Of a stretch of 64,000 nt of DNA, positions 57,201 to 64,000 are shown piece by piece (positions within the stretch are counted from its first letter, which is position 1; every line of letters starts with the position of its first letter). The translations under genes and the position numbers were made by a program. The DNA is taken from NCBI RefSeq assembly GCF_024436395.1, contig NZ_JAFMZO010000002.1:682001-746000 (forward strand), read 5' to 3'. The notes under the pieces are model-generated. The model had not been told where the DNA came from. It saw nothing but the letters and a program-made list of their open reading frames with translations, and ran no database searches. Source of the DNA: Paradesertivirga mongoliensis. Lineage in GTDB: Bacteria; Bacteroidota; Bacteroidia; Sphingobacteriales; Sphingobacteriaceae.

Positions 57201-58432
57201 GGCTTGAGGCTATAGTGCGTAAAAAGCTGCGACTTCCGGTGAAAGAAATTTAAACCTCCACCGTCTGTCCCTACGAAAACATCGCCGCTGCCGGCTTCGG
57301 CAAAGGCTGTAACGTTCGAACCATTTAGCCCCCGGGCATCAAATGGATTGCTTTGGATGAGGTTAAAAAGGCTTAGATTTTTATCGTATTTGTTAATCCC
57401 CCCTTTGAAGGTACCTGCCCAATAAATTCCCTGTTTATCGATATAGACACAACGAACAGATTTTGCTGTCAGGCTATGAAGATCACGGCTGTCGGGTTTA
57501 TAGGTATCGATCCTGAACGATTTGATGTCAAGAATGCTTAGGCCCTCTTCAGTACCTAGCCATAGCTTGCCCCCAGTATCTGCAGCAATTGAATAAACGT
57601 CGTTGCTTGCCAGAGTTGTATTATCGCCTGACCGGTGGCGGAAATTTTTGAAATTCCTGCCATCTGGCAGCAGCATGCTCAAACCCTGTTCGGTACCGAT
57701 CCAAATGGTACCTGCAGCATCTTCTGCAATGCATCTTATCGAGTTGCCCACTAAACTTGAAGTTGATGCGGGAACGTGCTGGAAATGGGAAAAAGAGTTT
57801 TTTGCTCTATTGTATAAAAAGACGCCCTTATCTGTCCCCACCCACATCCGTCGTCTGCTATCCTCAAAAATGGCAACAACGTTGGAAGTCGACAATCTGT
57901 CGCTACGTGAGGGATCAACGCTAAAGTTGGATACCTTTTTTGTTTTGGGATCCATTATAGTCAGCCCCGAAAAACTTGACACCCAAACCCGGCCAAGGTA
58001 ATCGCTGCAGATTGCACGGATAACATTGCTTTGCGTATTAAAACCGGCGAACGAGGTTAGCCGGTCAAAAGAATCTTTTTTTCTGTTATAAATAACCAGC
58101 GACCCCCCGTTTGTGCCTATCCAAAGGTTGCCCGAGCGATCTTCGTGAAGCGACACAACATAATTTGTGGGCAAGCTGTTAGAATCCAGGTCGCTATGAC
58201 GGTAAACAGTAAAGCTTGTGCCGTCGTATTTATTGAGCCCGTCTTCGGTGGCAAACCACATCAAACCCTGGCGGTCTTTTAAGATGGCTGTAACAGTGCT
58301 CGACGACAAGCCATCCTTAGACGTAAGAGAAGTGAAGTTTATCTTTTGCTGCCGGGCTGCGGAAAATTGCGTTGCCCCTACAAAAATCAAGCAAAAGCAG
58401 AAAAAACGATTCAATATCAAACTAACTGGCAT
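54221..58432 (-). CDS. Hybrid two-component system regulator (HTCS) of the PUL
   Basis: 1403 residues from MPVSLILNRFFCFCLIFVGA, which supplies the signal peptide; the longer frame to 58501 is not needed. From N to C: periplasmic sensor with about 14 two-component propeller repeats (LWIGTNGGSLVIYN, MWVGTDKGVFLYNR), a Y_Y_Y Ig-like domain (YSYKLEGFDKSWNEVG), one membrane segment near 785-808, HisKA with phosphoacceptor H876 (LSHEFRTPISLI), an ATPase domain (FERFFQNDSVTSVLN, GSGIGLSITREFVKMHGG), a receiver with D1191 (VSDINMPLMDG) and K in MTKPFN, and an AraC-type HTH (VGMSRGSLYHKILELTG, VGFATPNYFAKSFKAKF). It senses a xylan oligosaccharide in the periplasm and activates the PUL. Confidence 0.95.
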   Translation of the reverse strand: MPVSLILNRFFCFCLIFVGATQFSAARQQKINFTSLTSKDGLSSSTVTAILKDRQGLMWFATEDGLNKYDGTSFTVYRHSDLDSNSLPTNYVVSLHEDRSGNLWIGTNGGSLVIYNRKKDSFDRLTSFAGFNTQSNVIRAICSDYLGRVWVSSFSGLTIMDPKTKKVSNFSVDPSRSDRLSTSNVVAIFEDSRRRMWVGTDKGVFLYNRAKNSFSHFQHVPASTSSLVGNSIRCIAEDAAGTIWIGTEQGLSMLLPDGRNFKNFRHRSGDNTTLASNDVYSIAADTGGKLWLGTEEGLSILDIKSFRIDTYKPDSRDLHSLTAKSVRCVYIDKQGIYWAGTFKGGINKYDKNLSLFNLIQSNPFDARGLNGSNVTAFAEAGSGDVFVGTDGGGLNFFHRKSQLFTHYSLKPKRAGASSADLSILTLQMARNNRLWIGTYSDGLFEFDPRTGGYRQFSQGNTRTSITNSNVFCLKEDSKGNIWIGTNGGGVNVYHPASKTFSNYHRGSPLAEPVLLPVNAYIRTIEEDKAGNIWIGTHGSGMAVFNPATKSVKLYDQNTSKLPGNVVLSIFADSRQNIWVGTLGGGLSLLDKKKQEFISFSEREGLANGVVYKILQDQNGLLWLSTNSGISSFDPKTRKFRNYNKYNGVQNSNFNQGSGLRLSSGEMFFGGLDGFNFFYPRDIRINTDIPKVLITDLKVDNATVIPAEDSPLQEHISMAKEIDLDYKQNFTLSFVALSFTIPQQYKYSYKLEGFDKSWNEVGHSKTASYTNIDPGEYVFKVRVSNADGTAYGKITTIKIHVKPPFWLTIYAYIFYGLAIAGLLFYVRYRGIQKLRREFKTEQEKAEARQLIEQERKEAERVHELDMLKIKFLTNLSHEFRTPISLIMGPVDTLLSEKKIEAGKSQLYMIKRNARRLLNLVNQLLDFRKMEEHELRLNLSQGEFVSFVSEISDSFKDLSERKHISLLFESSIEKFFTTFDHDKVERILFNVLSNAFKFTPGGGTIKVELEKSSEERLEGDSSVIIKVTDSGIGIPADKQEKIFERFFQNDSVTSVLNQGSGIGLSITREFVKMHGGTIRVESEPGAGSAFIIDLPLTPLEFNDDAGIETTSVSAAEQSLDIDEDTEEVILNTEGQRELGAGEVPSILLVEDNDDFRFYLKDNLKNFYRVYEASNGKEGWQKALSNHPQIIVSDINMPLMDGIEFCRKVKSDKRTSHIPIILLTALTGEGEQIKGLETGANDYMTKPFNFEILNAKIKNLLVLNSTLKNTYTKQIKVHSPEVVIESHGDKLLNKVVLYIEENINNPKLSVEDLSRHVGMSRGSLYHKILELTGLSPVEYIRAVKLDKAAVLLEKSDYNVAQIAYMVGFATPNYFAKSFKAKFNMQPSEYIAQKRKIAESRAREAKA

Positions 58433-58501
58433 ACGGTTTAACCTGTGGCTATAACTTCTATTCGCAAGAGAACAGACTTTAAACGAAAAACTCAAATACA
58501 T

Positions 58502-58811
58502 TGAAATCAGTATCTCAGACTATTGTACGGGACTTTCCGATAAGGTGCTCAAGATACTGATGAAATTGGTTATAAATACGAAAGTACATATAAAAATACG
58601 CTGTCCGCAGCAACAAATGTCTAATTTAATGCTACATAAGTGCAAAAAACTTCGAAACAAAATCCGGGAACCAGATATCTGTCTGGACATCAGGAACAAG
58701 GCGAACGGACAGAAGGCCTATTTGGATAGAGGTTACCACCACGATCTCTCGCGGGGGCAACCTCTATGCTTTTTCAATTAGCAACTAAGTTGGAGGAGAA
58801 GGTTAACGTCC
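58502..58811. other. Gene-free interval with a hairpin
   Basis: No gene. ATAGAGGTT (58726-58734) pairs with AACCTCTAT (58759-58767) with a long loop, followed on the plus strand by GCTTTTTC. On the minus strand, in which the neighbouring genes are read, no T-tract follows, so it is not an obvious terminator for the GH43-like gene. Confidence 0.45.
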
Positions 58812-60923
58812 TCACTTAACCGAGGTAAACATAACTTTGTACGTTTTCACTACACTGTTAAAGTCGCACTCAACTATCGCAGCTCCTGAAGCTGATGTCG
58901 CCTGAGTTATCTTAACTTTTACAGCAGGGTTGCTTGCCGAAGCAGATACTACAGGAATTGCAGTGGTGCCTGAAGGAATGGTATAGGTTGCTTCATAATT
59001 ATTGTAACCCAGTATTCCGTTTTCATTGGTGGATCTAACCGGAGTTTTCGGCAAGTTTATTACTTTTCCATTAACTTCAATCTGTATAGTGGGCACAACC
59101 GGGCGAATGAGTTCTTTTTTCTTCGAACTGAATCCAAGGCCCATTAAGTCGAAAAGCGGAGCTGATCCTTCTCCTTCAGCCACTAAATAGATGGCGTGCT
59201 TCTTATCCAGCTTGTCCACAAATTTGGCTACGTCTACTGTGAACTTTGTCGCTTCCTGCTTTGCATTTGCCGGCACGATGATCTCGCCAATTTTTTTGCC
59301 TTTCCAGGTGGCATTGTCCCAGGGACCATCCAGCCAAACGTTCACCTTAAATGACTGCGCTGTTTTTGGAGTAAGGAAAAGATTGAATGCGGTATTATTT
59401 CTCTTTTTGGTTCCTTCGAAGGCTTTCAATCCATTTTTATCCTTTTTAAGTCCCCCGAAACCAAAGTACTTGTATCCCACAATATGTTTGTTCTTTACAT
59501 TTGTTATGGGCATATGGTTGTCCCATATATCCCATGAATCCTGCTGGATACTGTTGTCGGAAAGGTAACTTGCATATCCGGCTGAATAATATTGATAAGG
59601 ATCGAGTCCGTAAAAATGAAAACCTTCCGAAGTAACTTCAGCACCCTTATATTCTTTTCCCTGGCTGTCTTTGACGGTCCACATTTCATCCTTGCCATAA
59701 GGGTCATAGGCCCGGATTGAAACTGTTCCGCCCGCTGATACCGGCTTTTCATCCCATGCAATTGTAACCGGAGCTACCATCGCCTGGCGTGCGAATCCGA
59801 ATCCTCTGGGCGGTCTGTGATAGAACACATACCATTGCCCGTTAATCAACTCGATACTTCCGTGGGTATTATGTCCTGCGTTAGTGGTCTGTATTGCGGT
59901 TCCGTCCTGATTTAATACCGGCGCCCGGGAATCAACCAACACACCGCCGCTTTTCCAGGGCCCTAGCGGCGAGTCGCCGATGGCGTAACGCAAAGTAGAG
60001 TTAGAGCTGCTAACCCCGTATTCCGGCCCCGAATAACCGCTGTAAATTGACACATATTTATTTCCGACCTTCCGAATAGATGAAGCCTCGAAAAAGTTAA
60101 ATGTGCCCAAATCCTGATCTGGATAGATTTTGGGGAACTCTGTACCTTTGGGGTCTCTCAGAACTCCGTATCTCGAACTTGCGGGTATAAGGCGTTCGAT
60201 AATCTTCGTTCCAGGCCGCAGTGAGTACATGGTATTCTGATCCAGCTCTGCAGCTGTTGATCGCTGAAATCCCCAGAAACCGTAGGCCCGAAAACCGATC
60301 TCATAATCAGGATCTTTCGGGTCGGTAATGTATTCAATATATACAGCCGGATCAAATCCGAGGATACTTCCCGGCACAGTGCGCGTTCCGTCGGCCGTAA
60401 GATTGACTGGCGTAAAAGGGCCATCCGGGCGGCTTCCTTTAGCTACCATAGCCTCTCTGTTGCGGCCTCGGCTGTGAGGATATAGATAATATTCCTTTTT
60501 ACCATCTTTTCTCTTCACCTCTACAAGATCTGGTGCGTACATCACATCCCATTGGCCTTCCACCTGGTACGTAAACACGGCGCCTTCATCCCGCCAGCTC
60601 GACAGGTCCTCCACCGGTGCCGACCACATCCGTATGTCAGGACCGCAATAGCTTGTAAACCTCAAATCGTGCGACCCTATAATATAAGCGCGATATTTTC
60701 CGGGCCTGTCGGGATCTTCAAACACCCGGGGCTCGCCGTCGGGTAAATGTTCCCATAAGGGCAGGTAAGGGTTTCCAGCCGCCTTATGCACGAACCGATC
60801 TGAGGGTTTAGGAATTGAATTATTTTGAGCATTTGTCCCCGTTACTGACAATAGGAACGCAGCTACACATATTGCTATCAGGCTTTGGCTTTTCAGCCCA
60901 TTATTGGATTTTTTATTAAACAT
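58812..60923 (-). CDS. GH43-like glycoside hydrolase with C-terminal ligand-binding domains
   Basis: 703 residues from MFNKKSNNGLKSQSL, which places a signal peptide ending GTNAQN; starts at 60953 and 61013 are possible, the latter overlapping GH115. The propeller starts NPYLPLWEHLPDGEPRVFED, then RAYIIGSHD, with an Asp in GFDPAVYIEY and Glu in FNFFEASSIRKVGNK, consistent with GH43. From about residue 420 a CBM-like segment (YQYYSAGYASYLSDNS ... FGFGGLKKDKNGLKAFEGT ... DGPWDNATWKGKKIGEI) and a final Ig-like region follow. Its N-terminal motif 'PLWEH-PDGEP-VF' is typical of a GH43 subgroup in Bacteroidota xylan loci. It forms an operon with GH115. Confidence 0.78.
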   Translation of the reverse strand: MFNKKSNNGLKSQSLIAICVAAFLLSVTGTNAQNNSIPKPSDRFVHKAAGNPYLPLWEHLPDGEPRVFEDPDRPGKYRAYIIGSHDLRFTSYCGPDIRMWSAPVEDLSSWRDEGAVFTYQVEGQWDVMYAPDLVEVKRKDGKKEYYLYPHSRGRNREAMVAKGSRPDGPFTPVNLTADGTRTVPGSILGFDPAVYIEYITDPKDPDYEIGFRAYGFWGFQRSTAAELDQNTMYSLRPGTKIIERLIPASSRYGVLRDPKGTEFPKIYPDQDLGTFNFFEASSIRKVGNKYVSIYSGYSGPEYGVSSSNSTLRYAIGDSPLGPWKSGGVLVDSRAPVLNQDGTAIQTTNAGHNTHGSIELINGQWYVFYHRPPRGFGFARQAMVAPVTIAWDEKPVSAGGTVSIRAYDPYGKDEMWTVKDSQGKEYKGAEVTSEGFHFYGLDPYQYYSAGYASYLSDNSIQQDSWDIWDNHMPITNVKNKHIVGYKYFGFGGLKKDKNGLKAFEGTKKRNNTAFNLFLTPKTAQSFKVNVWLDGPWDNATWKGKKIGEIIVPANAKQEATKFTVDVAKFVDKLDKKHAIYLVAEGEGSAPLFDLMGLGFSSKKKELIRPVVPTIQIEVNGKVINLPKTPVRSTNENGILGYNNYEATYTIPSGTTAIPVVSASASNPAVKVKITQATSASGAAIVECDFNSVVKTYKVMFTSVK

Positions 60924-60987
60924 TCTATCTTTCTTCCTTAAAGGTTTATTCATTATATATCGAAGCAAATGGATGCATGCCGGTGTA

Positions 60988-63516
60988 TCATTGCTTTGCA
61001 CTTTGTGGTGCACCCAGATAAGTGGGTTTCAGGCCACCAGTGTTTATCAGTATTCTTTGAAGCACAATACCCGGCTCCAGCACCCGGAAACGCAGGGTAT
61101 GTTTGCCTGGCTGATCTATTGTATGTTTGGTGGAAGACCTGATGATATGTTCGGCCTGCCACCTGCCTAATTCACCGCGATAGTGCCCGTTGAAGTTAAC
61201 CGTTTGAGGATTTTTCCCATCAAAAGATACTTCATAACGTAAGCCTTTATTATCATTGTAATTTAGCGTCGGTGCCAGATGAAGCTGAACATCAAAGGTT
61301 CCCGCAGATTTAAGCTCCACATCATACTCCAGGTAAACTTCTTCATTTTTCTCCGGATAGGCGTTTTGCGGAAAAGTGGTAACACCGGATTTAGTTTTTC
61401 CGAAATCGGGAATAACCTCCCAGCGTATTTTACCGGCGTTGTGTACTCTGGCAAAATTTTCAGCTTCAATAGCCACGTAGCCGTTATCTTCTATAAATAC
61501 TTTTGCCGTTCCTTCCCCTTCGGTAACATAGCTCACTTTGGGCATGATATTGCGTCTGGGGTTGTTCCAGCTTGTGTAGCCAATACGCACCTGGTCCATC
61601 ATGTGAGCCCATTTTCCACCGGCAATTTTATTATTATACTCGTCCTGCAGCACAGAATCAAGCTCAAAAGATTCCTTTACCTTATCGGCGAAATAGTTAG
61701 CCAACGGATCCTTTTTTTCGGCAAGTTGTTTGTTCTTCGCATGAGCGAAGTACATTTCGTATAAATTGGCGGCTGCATTAATAGGGTACAATACCAGCTG
61801 ATAATAGGCATCCCGATGTTTCTGAGAAATGCGATTATTCAAACGCAGAGCATCAAGTGCTAAAGCCCTGTATTCGTTCACAACCCTCTCAAACTCGTTG
61901 TAATTTTCCAGACTGTACGTTCTGCTATCGAGCATTTCGGGAGTTACCCGGCGGTTGTATTTTGCGTAGAGGTTGATCATGCGGGCAATCTCATCTGCAT
62001 GCTCATCACCGAACTGCTGCTCAGACCATTTTTGGGTGTGCTCGAACAGATTCTTTGAATTAAATTGCGCAGGATTCCATGCCATATCCAAAAAGAAGTT
62101 GATTGGATATTCCATAGGTTTCAGGTCGCCAACGTTTACCACCCACAAGCGATTTGCTCCGTGCTCATACGTAAGATTCATCTGTTCCCACACGCGTTGT
62201 ATAGGGTTTATGTTTATCCATTTTGAGTTACGTGGCGCTCCTACGTAATCGAAGTGATAATACATGCCGTAGCCGCCCTTGTGACGGGGCTTAGAGGGGT
62301 CGGGAAGCTTCCGCACATTTCCCCAGTTATCATCGCAAAAAAGCAAAATAACATCATCGGGCACTCGCATTCCCTTGTCGTAATAATCCTGAACTTCCTT
62401 GTACAGAGCCCATACCTGCGGAGTTTGATTGGCTGGTTTGCCGGTTACTTTTTCAATAATACCGCGCTGGTCTTTCACTATTTTTTCGAGCAGTTCGATA
62501 TTCGTTCCCTCTCCCATGGCTTCATCGCCATCGCCGCGCATTGCCAGGGTAACAACCTTTTCCCAGTTTTTGCTTCGCTCAATACCGGCTTGCCAGAACT
62601 GTTGAAGCACCGTAGCATTTTTTGAATAATCCCAGACGTTCGGCAGATTGTTCTTCTTAATATACCGGTGCCAGTCTGCTTGAGCCATTGCCATAGGCTC
62701 GTGGTGCGAGGTTCCCATTACAATACCCATCTCGTTGGCCAGTGGGCCACTTAATGGATCATCGTCGTAAAAAGCGCTTCCCCACATCGCAGGCCACATA
62801 TAATTGGCTTTCAACCGCAGCAGGAGTTCAAATACCTTTTCGTAAAATTTGCTGTTAAAGCCTCCGAAAGTCTTACTTGACCAGCCGCTTAAGGCCGGAG
62901 CTTCATCGTTCAAAAAAATACCCCGATATTCAACAACCGGCTGGCCGTCTGTATACAACCCTCTGGTGAAATATAAATTCTCTTTCCGCTCTACTGGCAC
63001 GTCCGCCCAGTAATACCATGGCGAAACACCTATCTGTTTCGACAACTCGTAAATACCATAGATTGTTCCGCGCTTATCGCTCCCGGCAATTACTACAGCC
63101 TCTGCTACGCCAGGGAATGGATTTTTTACAGTTTGCAGGATATAGGTCTCTCTTTTATTCTTTAATACTTTACCATCGACTTTCTTCTGCCTTATCAGAT
63201 CGTCGATAATTGATTTCGTTCCTGCCGTGCCGATGATAATTAGCGGTGTACTATTGCCCTGAAATTTGCTGCTAAGTAAAGCGGCTGTACCAGTAACTTT
63301 TTGAAAATCTGATTGCAGATTTCGGATGGCGCGCATAACACCGGCATCCACTCCTTCATTGTAATACAAGGTAAGGTTCGTGCCAGGCCGCTTCAACAGT
63401 AAGGCATTGCTGCTTTGTTGTGTGGTAATAAAGGGTTGTGCGGCTACTAATGGTAATGACAGGAGACAGCACACAAGCGCTGTAAATAATCTTGAGAAAA
63501 CTTTCTTATGTTGCAT
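60988..63516 (-). CDS. GH115 alpha-glucuronidase
   Basis: An 842-residue secreted enzyme (signal peptide ends LVAAQPF). The family signatures run in order: EYRGIFLNDEAPALSGWSSK, KFYEKVFELLLRLKANYMWP, AMWGSAFYDDDP, MGTSHHEPMAMAQADWHRYI, MRGDGDEAMGEG, LLFCDDNWGNVRKLPDP, YYHFDYVGAPRNSKWININP and EYPINFFLDMAWNP. A C-terminal beta-sandwich from about residue 690 binds the substrate in known structures. GH115 enzymes remove (4-O-methyl)glucuronic acid from internal xylose units of long glucuronoxylan. It precedes the GH43-like gene, with 64 nt between. Confidence 0.93.
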   Translation of the reverse strand: MQHKKVFSRLFTALVCCLLSLPLVAAQPFITTQQSSNALLLKRPGTNLTLYYNEGVDAGVMRAIRNLQSDFQKVTGTAALLSSKFQGNSTPLIIIGTAGTKSIIDDLIRQKKVDGKVLKNKRETYILQTVKNPFPGVAEAVVIAGSDKRGTIYGIYELSKQIGVSPWYYWADVPVERKENLYFTRGLYTDGQPVVEYRGIFLNDEAPALSGWSSKTFGGFNSKFYEKVFELLLRLKANYMWPAMWGSAFYDDDPLSGPLANEMGIVMGTSHHEPMAMAQADWHRYIKKNNLPNVWDYSKNATVLQQFWQAGIERSKNWEKVVTLAMRGDGDEAMGEGTNIELLEKIVKDQRGIIEKVTGKPANQTPQVWALYKEVQDYYDKGMRVPDDVILLFCDDNWGNVRKLPDPSKPRHKGGYGMYYHFDYVGAPRNSKWININPIQRVWEQMNLTYEHGANRLWVVNVGDLKPMEYPINFFLDMAWNPAQFNSKNLFEHTQKWSEQQFGDEHADEIARMINLYAKYNRRVTPEMLDSRTYSLENYNEFERVVNEYRALALDALRLNNRISQKHRDAYYQLVLYPINAAANLYEMYFAHAKNKQLAEKKDPLANYFADKVKESFELDSVLQDEYNNKIAGGKWAHMMDQVRIGYTSWNNPRRNIMPKVSYVTEGEGTAKVFIEDNGYVAIEAENFARVHNAGKIRWEVIPDFGKTKSGVTTFPQNAYPEKNEEVYLEYDVELKSAGTFDVQLHLAPTLNYNDNKGLRYEVSFDGKNPQTVNFNGHYRGELGRWQAEHIIRSSTKHTIDQPGKHTLRFRVLEPGIVLQRILINTGGLKPTYLGAPQSAKQ

Positions 63517-63777
63517 TTGATCAGGAGAATCGGATTAGTCCGCAGCTATGGAAAATAATATCTTAGTTAGAAACAAAAGTGGCTTTCTCGGCAGCTATTC
63601 AGGTGTATTTATGAACTGATTACTGGAACAAATGTTCAAATAACGACTTTGTGACACACTACAATTGCGTCGAAAGTGATAATTGAATTTCTTTCTTAAC
63701 AAAAAAACAAATGAGGAAACTGCCAGAGGAAAGCATGACCCTCTGCGCAGTTCAGATATCTGCGTCTGCAGATAATT
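63517..63777. other. Intergenic region upstream of GH115
   Basis: No gene. The minus strand contains GTTATTTGAAC, weakly like a -7 TAnnTTTG box. A palindromic CAGATATCTG is present downstream of the esterase stop. Confidence 0.35.
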
Positions 63778-63999
63778 TTAATTAAACAGTAATGGCGCAA
63801 GTTCGCGCAGACTTCTTCGCCACGTTAAAAATTCGTGCGCCGTACCTTCCGAAACATAAGAAACCGCGTTATAGCCCGCTTCCTTCAGCGAGTTTACAGC
63901 ATTCCTTACCCCCTCCGGGCGTTCTTTACTACCACAGCTAAGAAAAATTAAACGAGGTTTGGTTTTGTCTTTTAGTTCGCCGGGATTAAATGTCCCTCC
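63778..63999 (-). CDS. Carbohydrate esterase, C-terminal part (rest outside window)
   Basis: The last 73 residues of an alpha/beta hydrolase run off the right edge. They read TFNPGELKDKTKPRLIFLSC, GSKERPEGVRNAVNSLKEAG, then VSYVSEGTAHEFLTWRRSLR and ELAPLLFN. The His of GTAHEF is the expected catalytic His, and TWRRSLRELAPLLF is the usual ending of CE1-type esterases in PULs. The position where the catalytic Asp commonly lies reads SCGSKERP, so the acid may come from elsewhere or the enzyme may use a Ser-His dyad. Only the tail is seen. It precedes GH115 in the same direction. Confidence 0.8.
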   Translation of the reverse strand, partial: GGTFNPGELKDKTKPRLIFLSCGSKERPEGVRNAVNSLKEAGYNAVSYVSEGTAHEFLTWRRSLRELAPLLFN

Positions 64000-64000
64000 G

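Noticed and set aside
54221..58501. Extended HTCS start at 58501
   Set aside because: The first 23 residues do not form part of the signal peptide; the start at 58432 gives a conventional one.

Overview
The window is chromosomal DNA from a member of the Bacteroidota, most likely the Sphingobacteriaceae (Pedobacter/Mucilaginibacter type). The evidence is a complete SusC/SusD polysaccharide utilisation locus with a hybrid two-component regulator, SPII lipoproteins with short S/A-C lipoboxes, Bacteroidota-style TAnnTTTG promoter motifs, no clear Shine-Dalgarno sequences, and many dispersed intergenic palindromes. No insertion sequence, prophage or CRISPR array was seen.

Region 1 (1-12.7 kb) begins with the 3' end of katG and its terminator. 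A defence island on the minus strand follows. One compact operon reads hsdR-hsdS-prrC-hsdM with short overlaps, i.e. a type I restriction-modification system carrying a PrrC tRNA-Lys anticodon nuclease, followed by an AbiC-like membrane protein. A second small operon encodes a DGQHR (DndB-like) protein, a minimal GIY-YIG nuclease and a HEPN-domain protein. It has no dndCDE partners and I do not recognise it as a named system. Two decayed genes border it: a truncated YgjP-like metallopeptidase and the tail of an XRE-type regulator. Both lie beside clusters of palindromic repeats.

Region 2 (12.8-20.6 kb) is housekeeping and surface genes. A SIMPL-domain lipoprotein and a medium-chain dehydrogenase are flanked by two ~180-bp direct repeats. 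A Crp/Fnr regulator precedes pirin, with an FNR-like box between them. Then come three tandem fimbrillin-like (FimB/Mfa2-type) lipoproteins plus remains of a fourth.

Region 3 (20.6-33.5 kb) holds an exopolysaccharide-priming sugar transferase behind a sigma-54 type promoter, a stand-alone receiver protein, a frameshifted glycosyltransferase, paired DUF2157-type membrane proteins, a small protein and an SDR enzyme behind a second sigma-54 type promoter, a three-gene creD operon with duplicated operators, and three overlapping genes for membrane and oxygenase-like proteins.

Region 4 (33.5-64 kb) is dominated by carbohydrate degradation. A GH43 gene diverges from an apparent oxidative cluster (two DUF1080 proteins around a beta-propeller/cupredoxin protein). 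Then a minus-strand PUL runs from the right edge: partial esterase, GH115, GH43, HTCS regulator, GH95, SusC, SusD, CE1-type esterase, GH127/146-type, GH43, GH43. The combination of alpha-glucuronidase, arabinofuranosidases/xylosidases, GH95 and esterases points to a highly decorated glucuronoarabinoxylan as the target (inference).
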